Shown here: in pieces, positions 24,559-33,227 of the stretch
Numbering within the stretch: position 1 is the first letter of the stretch
Layout: every line of letters begins with the position of its first letter
NCBI RefSeq assembly: GCF_002699985.1
Contig: NZ_LKBT01000016.1
Location: 379 to 64,378 of the forward strand
Reading direction: 5' to 3'
From: Pseudomonas sp. ICMP 561
GTDB lineage: Bacteria; Pseudomonadota; Gammaproteobacteria; Pseudomonadales; Pseudomonadaceae
Length of the DNA stretch: 64,000 bases
Made by a program: the position numbers and the translations under genes
Notes under the pieces: model-generated
Told to the model about the DNA's origin: nothing
Database searches by the model: none
Seen by the model: the letters and a program-made list of their open reading frames with translations, nothing else

Positions 24559-26961
24559 CTACCACTTGTAACTCACCGAGCTGACCACGCTGCGTTCGTC
24601 GCCATAGCGGCAGGAGTTTGCGCAGTAAATGTAGCGTTCGTTGGTCAGGTTCTGCGCCCGGACGCTGACTAGCCAGTTGGCGTTCACCTCGTAGCTGACT
24701 TTGGCGTCAAACAAGGTGTAGGCCGGGATTTTACGGTCGCTGACGCTGGGCGTAGTGTGCGTAGTGCCGTTGTAGCGGGCCCCGGAGCCGATGCTCATTT
24801 TGGGCAAACCGAGCGAGGCAAGACGGTAATCCAGCCACAGTGCGGCGCTGTGATAAGGCGTGCCTTCAATACGGGATCCTTCGAGGCTCTTGTCGTTATC
24901 GGCGATGACATGCGCGTCGGTGTACGCGTAAGAGGCATTCAGCGCCAGCATCGGAGTCAGTTGTGTTTTCGCTTCAAGCTCGAAGCCTTTGCTGCGTTCC
25001 TTGCCGGTTTGTTCGTCGAAATCAGAGCCGGGTATGGACGTGATGACGTTCTTTTGCGTCAATTGATAAACCGCCGCGCTGATCATTATTTCGCGGCCAG
25101 GGGGCTGGTAGCGAATACCAACTTCATACTGCTCGCCTTCGGTAGGCTGGAAAGCTTTGCCGTCGCTGTCGGTTCCGGCCGAGGGCAGGAAGGATTGGCT
25201 GTAGCTAATATAGGGCGCCAGACCGTTGTCAGCCAGATAGACGAAGCCGATACGCCCCGTCGTTTTGTTATCGCGGACCTTGGCGCGGGAGTCGTCGATA
25301 TAGTTGCGAGTATTGTTTTCGGCCCAGTCCTGACGCAGCCCGAACAGCGCAACCCAGTGCTCGTCGAACTTGACCTGTTCCTGCAGATAGACGCCGAACT
25401 GCTCGCTGTGCAGATCCGAACCGCGATCATTAGCGGTGTTGACCTGCGGCAGGTTGCCGTAAACCGGGTTAGCGAGATCCAGCGCCGGTGCGGTACCGCT
25501 GAAACGATGGCTGTCGTAGGTCTTGCGATAAAGGTCAACGCCGCCCAGAAGTGTGTGCTGCCAGCGGCCGCTGTCGAAATTCCATTGCACGCTCGTGTCG
25601 CTGGTCCAGCCAGTGGAGATGTCTTCGCGAGAGTTGTAAGTGCGCGACAGGCTGGACAGATTCGGCCCGGTGATACGGCTGTTGTTGAGGGTAATGTAGT
25701 CATAGTCGGCGCGGGATTCGTAATAACGCAGTGCGTGACGCAATTGCAGGTTGTCGCTCAGCCGCCGTTCGAACAGATAACCGAAGGTTTGCAGGGTGCC
25801 GTCGTAATCATCGTAGTCGGGCTCACCCGGGAACAGGTCATACGGCACCTTGTAGCCTGGCGTGGCGCTGAACGTGGTCAGGTTGTACTGGATTGGCGGC
25901 GTCAGGGTGGTTTGCGTACGTTGATGGGTAGCGAGCAGAGTCAGTCGAGTGTCGTCGTCCATTTGCCAGGTCAACGCCGGGGCGATGTATTGCTTGTCGT
26001 CGTCAATCTCGTCGAATTGAGTGCCGCTGTCTCGCCAAAGGCCGGTCAGGCGGTAGCTGAAACGACCTTCTTCATCGAGCTTGCCGCTGTGGTCGGTTGA
26101 AACCTGCTGGCGGTTATTGTTGCCATATTCGACGTTGATTTCGTGCAACGGCTCAAGTGTCGGTCGTTTGCTGGTGGCATTGACCATGCCGCCCGGCGCG
26201 AGTTGGCCGTACAGCACCGAAGAGGCGCCTTTGAGCACTTCCACCCGCTCCAGTCCGTAAGGCTCTTGGCCGCCTTCGAACTGGGTACTTTGCATTTTCA
26301 TGCCGTCGCGCAGCACACCGCCTGTGCGCGGGCCGATATCGAAACCGCGCAATCGATAGTCGTCGGCGACCCGGCTGTAACCATTGGGTTGGCTGACCAG
26401 CCCCGCGGTGTAGTTGAGCACGTCGGCTAGGCTGTCATGTTGGCGCGAGGTCAGTTCTTCGCGCGTGATGACCGAGATAGACTGCGGCGTTTCTCGCAAT
26501 GGTGTATCGGTCTTGCTGGCAGTGGCGCTGTTGGTTGCCACTTTGCTGTAGGTCGGGCCCCATGCGTCCTGGCCATAACCCTGGCCGTCGACGTTGATGT
26601 CCGCCAGTTCTAATGCCTGGCTGGCGACTATCGGCTCAATGCTGAAGGTGCCGCTGGCCGTAGTGCGCAGTCGCAAAGGTAAACCTTGCAGGACCTGACT
26701 CAATGCCTGCTCTACGCTGTAACGGCCATTGAGCGCGGGTGCGCGCAAGTCGCGGGTCAGCTGCGCACTAAACGCGATGCCGCGTCCACTCTGCCGGGCG
26801 ATGGCTGTCAAACTGGCATCCAGAGGGCCGGCCGGCAGGGCGAAGTCAATGAGCTGTTGTTGTGCCGCAGGGCTTTGTGCCGGTGCCGCCACGCTGTGCA
26901 AGGCAGTCAGGCTCAGGGCTAGCGTCAATGGCGTAAGGGTCAGGCGAAGTGTGCGTTGCAT
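24559..26961 (-). CDS. TonB-dependent ferric-siderophore receptor with signalling (STN) domain
   Basis: An 800-residue outer-membrane receptor. A signal peptide (about 1-33, ending ALHSVAAPA) is followed by an STN/secretin-like signalling domain (about 40-110: LPAGPLDASLTAIARQSGRG), a plug (about 150-280: TPLRETPQSISVITREELTS, VLKGASSVLYGQLAPGGMVN) and a 22-strand barrel ending NERYIYCANSCRYGDERSVV and SVSYKW. This is the FpvA/FoxA-type layout for uptake of ferric siderophores with cell-surface signalling to a FecR protein. The fecR- and fecI-like genes lie just upstream on the same strand, so the receptor senses its ligand and drives its own synthesis. The siderophore cannot be named. Confidence 0.94.
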   Translation of the reverse strand: MQRTLRLTLTPLTLALSLTALHSVAAPAQSPAAQQQLIDFALPAGPLDASLTAIARQSGRGIAFSAQLTRDLRAPALNGRYSVEQALSQVLQGLPLRLRTTASGTFSIEPIVASQALELADINVDGQGYGQDAWGPTYSKVATNSATASKTDTPLRETPQSISVITREELTSRQHDSLADVLNYTAGLVSQPNGYSRVADDYRLRGFDIGPRTGGVLRDGMKMQSTQFEGGQEPYGLERVEVLKGASSVLYGQLAPGGMVNATSKRPTLEPLHEINVEYGNNNRQQVSTDHSGKLDEEGRFSYRLTGLWRDSGTQFDEIDDDKQYIAPALTWQMDDDTRLTLLATHQRTQTTLTPPIQYNLTTFSATPGYKVPYDLFPGEPDYDDYDGTLQTFGYLFERRLSDNLQLRHALRYYESRADYDYITLNNSRITGPNLSSLSRTYNSREDISTGWTSDTSVQWNFDSGRWQHTLLGGVDLYRKTYDSHRFSGTAPALDLANPVYGNLPQVNTANDRGSDLHSEQFGVYLQEQVKFDEHWVALFGLRQDWAENNTRNYIDDSRAKVRDNKTTGRIGFVYLADNGLAPYISYSQSFLPSAGTDSDGKAFQPTEGEQYEVGIRYQPPGREIMISAAVYQLTQKNVITSIPGSDFDEQTGKERSKGFELEAKTQLTPMLALNASYAYTDAHVIADNDKSLEGSRIEGTPYHSAALWLDYRLASLGLPKMSIGSGARYNGTTHTTPSVSDRKIPAYTLFDAKVSYEVNANWLVSVRAQNLTNERYIYCANSCRYGDERSVVSSVSYKW

Positions 26962-27044
26962 GACAGCAATTTCCCCTCTGGGATAGTCGATGTCAGCTAT
27001 GTGACGCGAACGGGGTCGATATTAAGGGGCAGACGAAAATATTT

Positions 27045-27983
27045 TCAGCGCAGGCTCAGTTGCGTCCACCAGTTGAGGTGATGCTCGACCTTGATCGGCA
27101 GGACTTCCTGCAACGAACGCAACGCCTCATCGCTTTTGTCCAGCGGAAACACGCCGCTTACCCGCAATCCAGAGGCCTGTGGGCTGATGCGCAAGATTCC
27201 GCGTCGGTAAGGCCGCAGTGCTTCGATGACTTCGCCAAGGGGCTGATCATGCACTTCGAGGAAACCATCCTCCCAGACGCCTTCGCCTGCCTGGCGCGGA
27301 TCCAGTAGGTGCACGCCGGTTTCACTCAGGAGCGCACCCTGACCGGCGGTAAGTTCCTGACGAGCCCCTGAAGGCGAAGTCAGTTGCACGCGAGACTCCT
27401 GAACCCAGACATGTGCACCTTGCTCGCGAAGAGTGACGCTGAAGCGGGTACCTAATGCGCGGATATCCCCGTAGATTGTCTGCACGATCAGCGGGCGCTG
27501 CGGGTCGGCGGCTACTCGAATGCTCAGTGCGCCTTCGCGCAGGATCAACCGTCGCTGACTCTTGGTCATCACCAGATCGGCGCGACTCTGGGCGTTGAGC
27601 ACGACGCGGCTGCCGTCTTCCAGTACGAATGGACGGCGTTCAGCAAAACCGCTTTGCAGGTCATTACCCATGCCGGGTAGTAGTCCTGCGCGTTGTAACC
27701 ACCAGCCGCCCAGGCCAACGCTTGCCAGTCCTAGCGCGCCGCGCAATAGATTACGTCGACTGCGGCCCGCTTTGCTCAGCGCCTGGTGCGACACCTCTGG
27801 CAGGTTGCTAAAAATCGTACCCAGTCGCTGTTCCAGCGTGTGCCAGGCAACGCGGTTTTCCTCGTTACTTATCAACCATTGTTTGAAGTGCTGCTGCTCA
27901 GTCTCGCTCATCTGTCCTGAACGTTGTCGGGCGACCCATTCAATAGCCTGTTTAATGGAGGGCGACAGGTCATTGCTGTTCAT
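27045..27983 (-). CDS. fecR: FecR-family anti-sigma factor
   Basis: A 312-residue inner-membrane regulator. ATG 27983 overlaps the stop of the sigma factor gene (ATGA, 27980-27983), so the two are co-translated. The cytoplasmic N-terminal domain (about 1-80: IEWVARQRSGQMSETEQQHF and WHTLEQRLG) binds the sigma factor, a single membrane span follows (GALGLASVGLGGWWL), and the periplasmic FecR domain (about 110-225) and C-terminal part contact the STN domain of the receptor. It relays receptor occupancy across the membrane. A longer in-frame start at 28007 is not needed. Confidence 0.93.
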   Translation of the reverse strand: MNSNDLSPSIKQAIEWVARQRSGQMSETEQQHFKQWLISNEENRVAWHTLEQRLGTIFSNLPEVSHQALSKAGRSRRNLLRGALGLASVGLGGWWLQRAGLLPGMGNDLQSGFAERRPFVLEDGSRVVLNAQSRADLVMTKSQRRLILREGALSIRVAADPQRPLIVQTIYGDIRALGTRFSVTLREQGAHVWVQESRVQLTSPSGARQELTAGQGALLSETGVHLLDPRQAGEGVWEDGFLEVHDQPLGEVIEALRPYRRGILRISPQASGLRVSGVFPLDKSDEALRSLQEVLPIKVEHHLNWWTQLSLR

Positions 27984-28510
27984 CGGGTTTCCATCGCCAG
28001 GTAACACAGGCTCAAGGCTTTGACGATGTACTGGTGAACCCGTGGCGCCGAGATGCCCAGGCGCTGTCCGATTTCGGCATAAGTCAGCTGATCCAGCTGG
28101 CTATACAGAAAAGCACTACGCCCGATCGGCGACAGGCCATCCAGAATCTGATCCAGCGCACTGAGTGCTTCCAGCGCCTGGGCCTGTTCTTCAGCAGAGG
28201 GTTCGTAAGCCAGAGGTTGCTGAGCAAGGCTTTCCAGATACGCGCGCTCCAGATCCCGACGTCGCCAGGTGGCGAAGACTAGCCGTTTGGCGATAGTTGT
28301 CAGCAAGGCGCGGGGTTCGTTGATGCAGGACGGATCAGGCAGAGCGACTACCTGAGCGAAAGTTTCCGCCGCCATATCATCTGCGTCATGACGACAGCCC
28401 AGACGTGCACGCAACCGTGAAAGCAACCAGCCGTGATGGTCACCGAACAGTTGGCGCAAGACACGATTACGGCTTGTCAGTTGCTGAGCGTTTAGAGCAT
28501 TGGGAGTCAT
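27980..28510 (-). CDS. fecI: FecI-type ECF sigma factor
   Basis: A 176-residue ECF sigma factor with region 2 (about 20-90: GDHHGWLLSRLRARLGCRHDADDMAAETFAQVVALPDP) and region 4 (about 115-170: LSPIGRSAFLYSQLDQLTYAEIGQRLGISAPRVHQYIVKAL). It should direct RNA polymerase to the downstream TonB receptor gene once released by FecR. A Fur-like box lies just before its start codon, so iron starvation probably raises its level. First gene of the fecI-fecR-receptor unit. Confidence 0.93.
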   Translation of the reverse strand: MTPNALNAQQLTSRNRVLRQLFGDHHGWLLSRLRARLGCRHDADDMAAETFAQVVALPDPSCINEPRALLTTIAKRLVFATWRRRDLERAYLESLAQQPLAYEPSAEEQAQALEALSALDQILDGLSPIGRSAFLYSQLDQLTYAEIGQRLGISAPRVHQYIVKALSLCYLAMETR

Positions 28511-28521
28511 GTTTTGAAGGT

Positions 28522-28540
28522 GCTAATGACAACTATTATC
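28522..28540 (-). promoter_or_regulatory. Fur-box-like sequence upstream of fecI
   Basis: Minus-strand reading GATAATAGTTGTCATTAGC matches 14 of 19 bases of the Fur consensus GATAATGATAATCATTATC. It lies 12 bases before the fecI start codon, where repression by iron-loaded Fur is expected. Confidence 0.6.
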
Positions 28541-28711
28541 AAATGATGACGATTAGATATGCCTAATGCAACCAGCCAATGAGCGTCCGTGCCGGGTCAT
28601 GTTATTGAGGCATGCAAGAACATCTTCTACGCTCAACGTTTAACCGCGCTGTGAGTCCGCTGAGCGAGCCGGGTTTTCGGTGTGCAATAGCGTCACGGGA
28701 GGTCGATATCA

Positions 28712-29647
28712 ATGCGTATTCTGATCGTTGGAGCGGGGGCCATTGGTGGTTACTTTGGTGGGCGACTACTGGAGGCGGGGCGCGACGTTTCGTTTCTGGT
28801 GCGGCCGGGTCGAGCCGATGAGTTGCAACGCGATGGACTGATTATCCGCAGCCCCCAAGGCAATATCCTGTACCCCTCGCCGCCATGCGTGCTGAGTAAC
28901 ATGCTCGACGGTCCTTATGACCTGATCGTCCTGAGCTGCAAAGCCTACGACCTGGACTCGGCCATGGACGCCTTTGCGTCGGCGGTAGGGCGTGACACGG
29001 CAATCCTGCCGCTGCTCAATGGTATGGCGCATCTGACCCGTCTCACGCAGCGGTTCGACAGCTCCAATGTGTTGGGCGGCCAGTGTCTGATTTCCGTGGA
29101 TCGCAGCACCCTGGGCAGCATTCTGCATCTCAACGACCGGCATCAGTTGTCGTTCGGCGAACTCAATGGCGCGTCGACGCCTCGTATTCTGCGAGTTGCC
29201 GAAGCCTTGGCTGATGCGGGTTTCGAAGCGAATTTCAGTCAGCACATTGTTCAGGACATGTGGGACAAGTGGTGTTTCATTGCCACCCTCGCTGGAATCA
29301 CCTGTTCCATGCGCGCGAGTCTGGGGGATGTCCTTGAGGCGCAGGGGCTGGCGCTGGTGGTGAAGCTGTTCGCCGAGTGCTGCAGCATCGCTGACGCTCA
29401 GGGCCACCCATTGCAGGAGGCTGTTCGTCAGCGTTACCTGAGCATGCTGACCGCCCCTGGATCGAAGCTGAGTGCATCGATGTTGCGCGACATGGAGCGC
29501 GGCGCATCGATAGAAGTCGAGCACGTACTGGGTGATCTATTGGTGCGCCGGGATGCTCAAGGCCTGACCTCGTCATTATCTGTACTGGGTTTTGCGTATA
29601 CACATTTGAAGGCTTACGAAGTACGCCGTCTGCGTGAGCAAGCGTAG
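28712..29647 (+). CDS. panE: 2-dehydropantoate 2-reductase
   Basis: A 311-residue ketopantoate reductase (ApbA/PanE family). The NADPH-binding motif GAGAIGGYFGGRL starts at residue 7 (MRILIVGAGAIGG). The LLNGMAHLTRL segment and the catalytic Lys in VQDMWDKWCFIATLAG are family marks; the C-terminal domain is helical. It reduces ketopantoate to pantoate, a step toward pantothenate and coenzyme A. The genus usually has several paralogs, so this one could act on another 2-oxoacid. Divergent from the fecI unit. Confidence 0.86.
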   Translation: MRILIVGAGAIGGYFGGRLLEAGRDVSFLVRPGRADELQRDGLIIRSPQGNILYPSPPCVLSNMLDGPYDLIVLSCKAYDLDSAMDAFASAVGRDTAILPLLNGMAHLTRLTQRFDSSNVLGGQCLISVDRSTLGSILHLNDRHQLSFGELNGASTPRILRVAEALADAGFEANFSQHIVQDMWDKWCFIATLAGITCSMRASLGDVLEAQGLALVVKLFAECCSIADAQGHPLQEAVRQRYLSMLTAPGSKLSASMLRDMERGASIEVEHVLGDLLVRRDAQGLTSSLSVLGFAYTHLKAYEVRRLREQA

Positions 29648-29698
29648 CGGTCCATGGCGAATTTCGCCAATGAGTCATCGCCGTCAGAGAGGTGTTCC

Positions 29699-29941
29699 AT
29701 GCCGGTCAAACACGATTTATACGCGGATCTGAAGCTCACTCGGGAGCAAGTGGCCGAGCGCCGCAATGCGGATAAAAAGCTCAATCAATTGCTGGATGAT
29801 TATGCGCGGATTGATAGCGAGGTCCTGGCCGCGGAGTCTGGTCCTGCTGGCGGGATTGGTGATGAAGAATTGAAAAAGCTCAAAGAAAAGAGGTTGGCGA
29901 TCAAGGACTGGATTGTTCAGCGTGTTGAGGTTTCAGAATAA
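29699..29941 (+). CDS. DUF465/YdcH-like small helical protein
   Basis: An 80-residue protein starting at ATG 29699 with GAGAGG upstream. Two long charged helices (KLTREQVAERRNADKKLNQL and DEELKKLKEKRLAIKDWIVQ) fit the DUF465 coiled-coil family; the central AAESGPAGGIG is a flexible link. It follows panE by 51 bases. Function not established for the family. Confidence 0.75.
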   Translation: MPVKHDLYADLKLTREQVAERRNADKKLNQLLDDYARIDSEVLAAESGPAGGIGDEELKKLKEKRLAIKDWIVQRVEVSE

Positions 29942-30003
29942 AAACCTGGCGGCTGTATCGTCCGGATGCGGATTAGTGCCCTGCCTGGAAAGGATGCGCT
30001 AGC

Positions 30004-30093
30004 TGTTGGAGCGAGGCTTGCCCGCGAATGGCGCGACGCGGTAATTCAGGTACACCGCGGAATCGTTCTTCGCGGGCAAGCCTCGTTCCAACA
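30004..30093. repeat. REPIN, second subtype
   Basis: TGTTGGAGCGAGGCTTGCCC at the left and the inverted mate GGGCAAGCCTCGTTCCAACA at the right. Subtype with GCTTGCCCGCGA core, located between two convergent genes. Confidence 0.8.
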
Positions 30094-30153
30094 GTAGATA
30101 AGCGGTGCTTGGTCTGGGCGGCATTCCGACGATACAGGCGCCGCAAATTTCGA

Positions 30154-30981
30154 CTAACCCAGCCCGGAAGACATATCCACCGTCGAACCCTGCTGAGCCG
30201 TGCTGTCAGGCGACGCCGATTTCACTTCATCGACCACGCCTTTCGCCTCCTGCGCGACTTTTTCATAGCCTTCGCTGGCGGTCTGTTTGACCTTCTCCGT
30301 CAGGGTGTCGCTGGCCTGGCCCATCATCTGATTTTCACGCTCGGTCGAAGGCAGGGCTGCTCCCAGGGCCGCGCCTAACGCAATGCCGATGGCGGCCAAC
30401 GCCAGCGGCTGTTCGCGCAACATGTAAGTGAGGCTTGATTGAGCCTTGCGGCTTTGTTCACGCAGGGAATCAGTCGCGTCGTGGCTGCCTTTATTCAAGC
30501 GCTCACCCGTGGCCGAAAGTTTTCCACTGACGTCGTCTGACACCTGTCCGGCTTTTTCTTTCATGCGTTGCGCAGTTTCCCCGATTCTGGATTTGGCGCT
30601 GTCAAACGTGTCTGTCACGCTGTGCGCCATGTCGCTGATGCGCTCGCCCAGAGGGGTGAGGCTTGAAGGGCCGGAAGATGTCGACGGGCTACGGTTTTGC
30701 CCCATCATCAGCCACAACAGCCCGACCGATGTGAGTACTGTGGGCAGCGGGTTGGTTTTCACGGTATTACCCAGGTTGCTGAAGAACTCACCGCCTGTGC
30801 CTTTGCCATAGCTCAATGCCTGGTCCAGCAATTGGCCGGGTGAGAATTTGCCCTCCAGCGCATCAACGATATTGCCGATGCTGGAGCGCTGTGCGTCGAT
30901 TTCCCGTTCCAGGGTTTCCGGGCTTTTGTAGGAATCATTGTCAAATCTTTCGGGTGTGTCGAAAGTGCTGTCGATGCTCAT
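30154..30981 (-). CDS. DUF3618 envelope protein
   Basis: A 275-residue protein starting at ATG 30981, which overlaps the stop of the preceding gene (ATGA). Residues about 18-60 (SPETLEREIDAQRSSIGNIV) are the DUF3618 motif. A short hydrophobic stretch (LPTVLTSVGLLWLMMG, about 80-95) and another near 205-225 (PLALAAIGIALGAALGAALP) are probable membrane contacts, and between them lies a long amphipathic, Ser/Lys/Asp-rich helix. Third gene of a cluster resembling E. coli yqjCDE in type. Role probably structural or stress-related; unknown. Confidence 0.75.
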   Translation of the reverse strand: MSIDSTFDTPERFDNDSYKSPETLEREIDAQRSSIGNIVDALEGKFSPGQLLDQALSYGKGTGGEFFSNLGNTVKTNPLPTVLTSVGLLWLMMGQNRSPSTSSGPSSLTPLGERISDMAHSVTDTFDSAKSRIGETAQRMKEKAGQVSDDVSGKLSATGERLNKGSHDATDSLREQSRKAQSSLTYMLREQPLALAAIGIALGAALGAALPSTERENQMMGQASDTLTEKVKQTASEGYEKVAQEAKGVVDEVKSASPDSTAQQGSTVDMSSGLG

Positions 30982-31385
30982 GAGACTTTCCTCTGGATGG
31001 CGTCCTTGTCTTTTTGCAGGGAGCTGACGGTGCGCTCTGGCGTCAGGTTTGACGCGTCGAATTGCTTCTTGCCGGACTGGATCATGATGAAGCCGACCAC
31101 CATGGCGATCACTCCGACGATCAAGGCGGCAAGCCATGGCTGCATGATATTGGCCAGGGCATAAACTGCCGCCAGCAGCACAATCACCAGCCCGGCCAGC
31201 ATGACCACCGCGCCGCCGCCCACCGCTGCAATACCGGCTTTTGCCGCTGTGATGGACTCCCGGGCTTCAGCTTTGGCCAGTGCCAGTTCTTTACTGAGCA
31301 ATGCAGGGACTTCGTGCGCCAACTGGCGAATCAGACCGAGCGCTGAGGTATCGCCTTCCGGCGGTGTGTTGGGAGGAATGCTCAT
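30978..31385 (-). CDS. holin-superfamily (PF07332-type) inner membrane protein
   Basis: A 135-residue membrane protein. An amphipathic N-terminal helix (HEVPALLSKELALAKAEARE) precedes two membrane helices (about 55-80 and 85-105: GGAVVMLAGLVIVLLAAVYA and LAALIVGVIAMVVGFIMIQS). This is the pattern of the Phage_holin_3_6 family, a misleading name since chromosomal members such as YqjE are not phage proteins. Overlaps its neighbours at both ends by ATGA (30978-30981 and 31382-31385), so translation of the three genes is coupled. Function unknown. Confidence 0.82.
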   Translation of the reverse strand: MSIPPNTPPEGDTSALGLIRQLAHEVPALLSKELALAKAEARESITAAKAGIAAVGGGAVVMLAGLVIVLLAAVYALANIMQPWLAALIVGVIAMVVGFIMIQSGKKQFDASNLTPERTVSSLQKDKDAIQRKVS

Positions 31386-32143
31386 GACACATCTCCCCGG
31401 GACTGGCCTTCTCTGGTTTGCGCATCTGCAGGCAAGTCGTCATCGAACAGACTCCCATCAGGCACACCTGGTACCGATGAACCCGCCGCCGCATCAGGCG
31501 TTGCGCCGCGGTCGACTATGCCGGGCCTATCGCTGTGGTAAACATCGCCCATGTGCGCATGTTTGACGGGAGGCACGTGATCAGCCTCAACAATCGGGCT
31601 GGACTCCGACTGATAATTGCTACCCAATTCGTCGTCTGGCCGTACCGGTTGTGTGCCTGTTGACCCGGTGGGTGGCTGAGCCGGACTGGAGGTCTGGGTT
31701 TCGCCCTGTGGCTGTCCTGAGTTAGATGCCTTGAGGAAGCGTGACAGACCGAAGCCTAGTGCAACGCTGCCGCTAACAAACAAGGCCGGATTATCCCGTG
31801 CCAGTTTGCCCGCCTGTTGCAGCAGTTCATCAATGCTTTTACCACGCAGATTACCGGCCAGAGTGGTCATGTTCTTGGCGAGGTCGGTGACGTAATGAGA
31901 CAGCCCCAGCGTGTCACCGTCCTGCATCTGCTCGGCCGCCGTTTGTGCGCTATGGGCAAGGTTTTCGATCCGGTCGACAGCCGTGTCGCGATACTGTTCG
32001 AACTGGGCCGAGCCATGCTCTTTGGCGCTGGCAACGGCTGCCAGGGCATCTTCTTGCAGGTTGTGCAGATGGTCTTGTGGTGGATCATTGTTCTGGTCAG
32101 TGGAGCCGGCCGGATTTTGCGACGTTGTGTCCATGTTAGTCAC
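31382..32143 (-). CDS. hypothetical protein, first gene of the holin-like cluster
   Basis: A 253-residue protein (GTG at 32143; an ATG at 32134 is an alternative, and neither has a strong Shine-Dalgarno). Residues about 30-130 are helical with ALAAVASAKEHGSAQFEQYR and LRGKSIDELLQQAGKLARDN; a single short hydrophobic stretch (PALFVSGSVALGFGLSRFLK, about 137-156) could be a membrane segment, as in ElaB/YqjD-like proteins. The tail is Pro/Asp/Gly/Ser-rich and disordered. Joined to the next gene by ATGA. Function unknown. Confidence 0.65.
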   Translation of the reverse strand: MTNMDTTSQNPAGSTDQNNDPPQDHLHNLQEDALAAVASAKEHGSAQFEQYRDTAVDRIENLAHSAQTAAEQMQDGDTLGLSHYVTDLAKNMTTLAGNLRGKSIDELLQQAGKLARDNPALFVSGSVALGFGLSRFLKASNSGQPQGETQTSSPAQPPTGSTGTQPVRPDDELGSNYQSESSPIVEADHVPPVKHAHMGDVYHSDRPGIVDRGATPDAAAGSSVPGVPDGSLFDDDLPADAQTREGQSRGDVS

Positions 32144-32345
32144 CGTCTTTGCTATTCATGAGAATGAAGAGCGTGCTTGGCTCACTACTGACTACGGGCT
32201 TTGCATCGATCCTGTGTTCAGGGGGTTGAGTGAAGTTTTTCGGCAGGAGTTCTGGGTGGCGGACAAGTGGTCGTCAGCGGCAAATAGCCACATGCCGGGC
32301 GGCGTTGTGACCTTTGCAAGGGATGGGGGGCAAATACACCAGGCA

Positions 32346-32371
32346 TAAAAAACGGCGTCCGAAGACGCCGT
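32346..32371 (-). terminator. Rho-independent terminator of csrA
   Basis: Perfect 8-bp stem ACGGCGTC/GACGCCGT with a CGAA tetraloop (32352-32371), followed on the minus strand by six T's. It lies 58 bases after the csrA stop codon. Confidence 0.85.
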
Positions 32372-32428
32372 AGCCAACTCGCCCAATTCCAGGCGGGTCG
32401 CTTTGAATGCGGGGAGGTAACGATCAGG

Positions 32429-32617
32429 TCATTGTGGGTCTTGGTTCGGGGCAAGTTCTGCCTGAATGCGTTTGTAGATTTCTTCGCGATGCACAGAAAC
32501 ATTTTTCGGTGCGTTGATGCCCAGGCGTACCTGAAGGCCCTGAACGCCCAGAATCGTGACGGTAATCTCGTCACCAATGTTTATGCTTTCGCCTACTTTG
32601 CGGGTGAGTATCAACAT
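32429..32617 (-). CDS. csrA: CsrA/RsmA translational regulator
   Basis: A 62-residue RNA-binding protein with the full CsrA sequence pattern: [20 protein letters not shown], then [14 protein letters not shown]. The RNA-contact residues Leu4, Arg6 and Arg44 (in HREE) are present. As a dimer it binds GGA motifs in leaders of mRNAs and alters their translation, controlled in pseudomonads by the GacA-dependent small RNAs RsmX/Y/Z. Several copies occur per genome (rsmA, rsmE and others) and the exact paralog cannot be settled from sequence alone. It is followed by a clean terminator and lies apart from its frequent neighbours lysC and serine tRNA. Confidence 0.95.
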   Translation of the reverse strand: MLILTRKVGESINIGDEITVTILGVQGLQVRLGINAPKNVSVHREEIYKRIQAELAPNQDPQ

Positions 32618-33227
32618 AATCGTTTCCTTGATGGCCTCTCAGCAGGAGGCTGGCGTGTGCCTTTGCGTAGTAATAGTTGCCGAGTACATCCAAATGCGTC
32701 CATCAATATGACGTTACAGGTGTGAATTTAATTCCCTCGGTACATTTTTCTGTCATCAAGAGCGGTTACCGACCCGATGAGCGCGCCAATTCTGCCTGTT
32801 TTTGTGAGCAAAAGCCCGTATTTAGCTACGCATCCGAACACCTTTCTGTTCAATGCGTGAAGCATGTACCCGATCGGCAGCGTTTTCACGCAACAGATTA
32901 CGCCTTGCTACGGCACATCCCTGATTGCCTATCAGCGTAGGCGTTACTTAAGAGATGCGCTGGACTCTTCTGAAAATATTGATCGAAATCGCGACATGGC
33001 ACGTAGGACGGAAGGGCGTGCCTGGTCGGATGGGTCTGAACTTGAGAGGGGATTTGCGTCATACAACATGACTGGGCTCCACGAGAGGTAAACGTGGGCT
33101 GATTGGGGTGGGAGGCGTTGCGGCTGTTCAGGCAGTAAGAGGAAGAATTTATACATCACACGCTTGATGGCCCGGTTCACTCAATTGCGTGCATTGAGTG
33201 AACCGGCTCATCAACAGTAGTGCTGGA
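32618..33227. other. intergenic region between csrA and gntT
   Basis: No supportable gene; the short frames lack ribosome-binding sites and family features. Near the right end there is a perfect 14-bp inverted repeat (33172-33206). The left part must hold the csrA promoter. Confidence 0.5.
33172..33206. repeat. perfect 14-bp inverted repeat after gntT
   Basis: CCGGTTCACTCAAT and ATTGAGTGAACCGG flank a 7-base loop. It begins 22 bases downstream of the gntT stop. No T-run follows on either strand, so if it terminates transcription it is not by the standard intrinsic mechanism; it could equally protect the mRNA 3' end. Confidence 0.6.

Noticed and set aside
24757..26100. A 447-codon plus-strand frame opposite the TonB receptor gene
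   Set aside because: Antisense shadow of a well-supported receptor; no start signal or known domains.
30978..31385. Holin-fold protein as a sign of a prophage
   Set aside because: No other phage genes are near, and this family is mostly chromosomal (YqjE-like) despite its name.
32998..33022. A hairpin GGCACG...CGTGCC with GGA motifs in the loop near csrA, thought of as an RsmX/Y-like small RNA
   Set aside because: Only one hairpin with two GGA motifs, no GacA box (TGTAAG...CTTACA) and no terminator; too weak to call.
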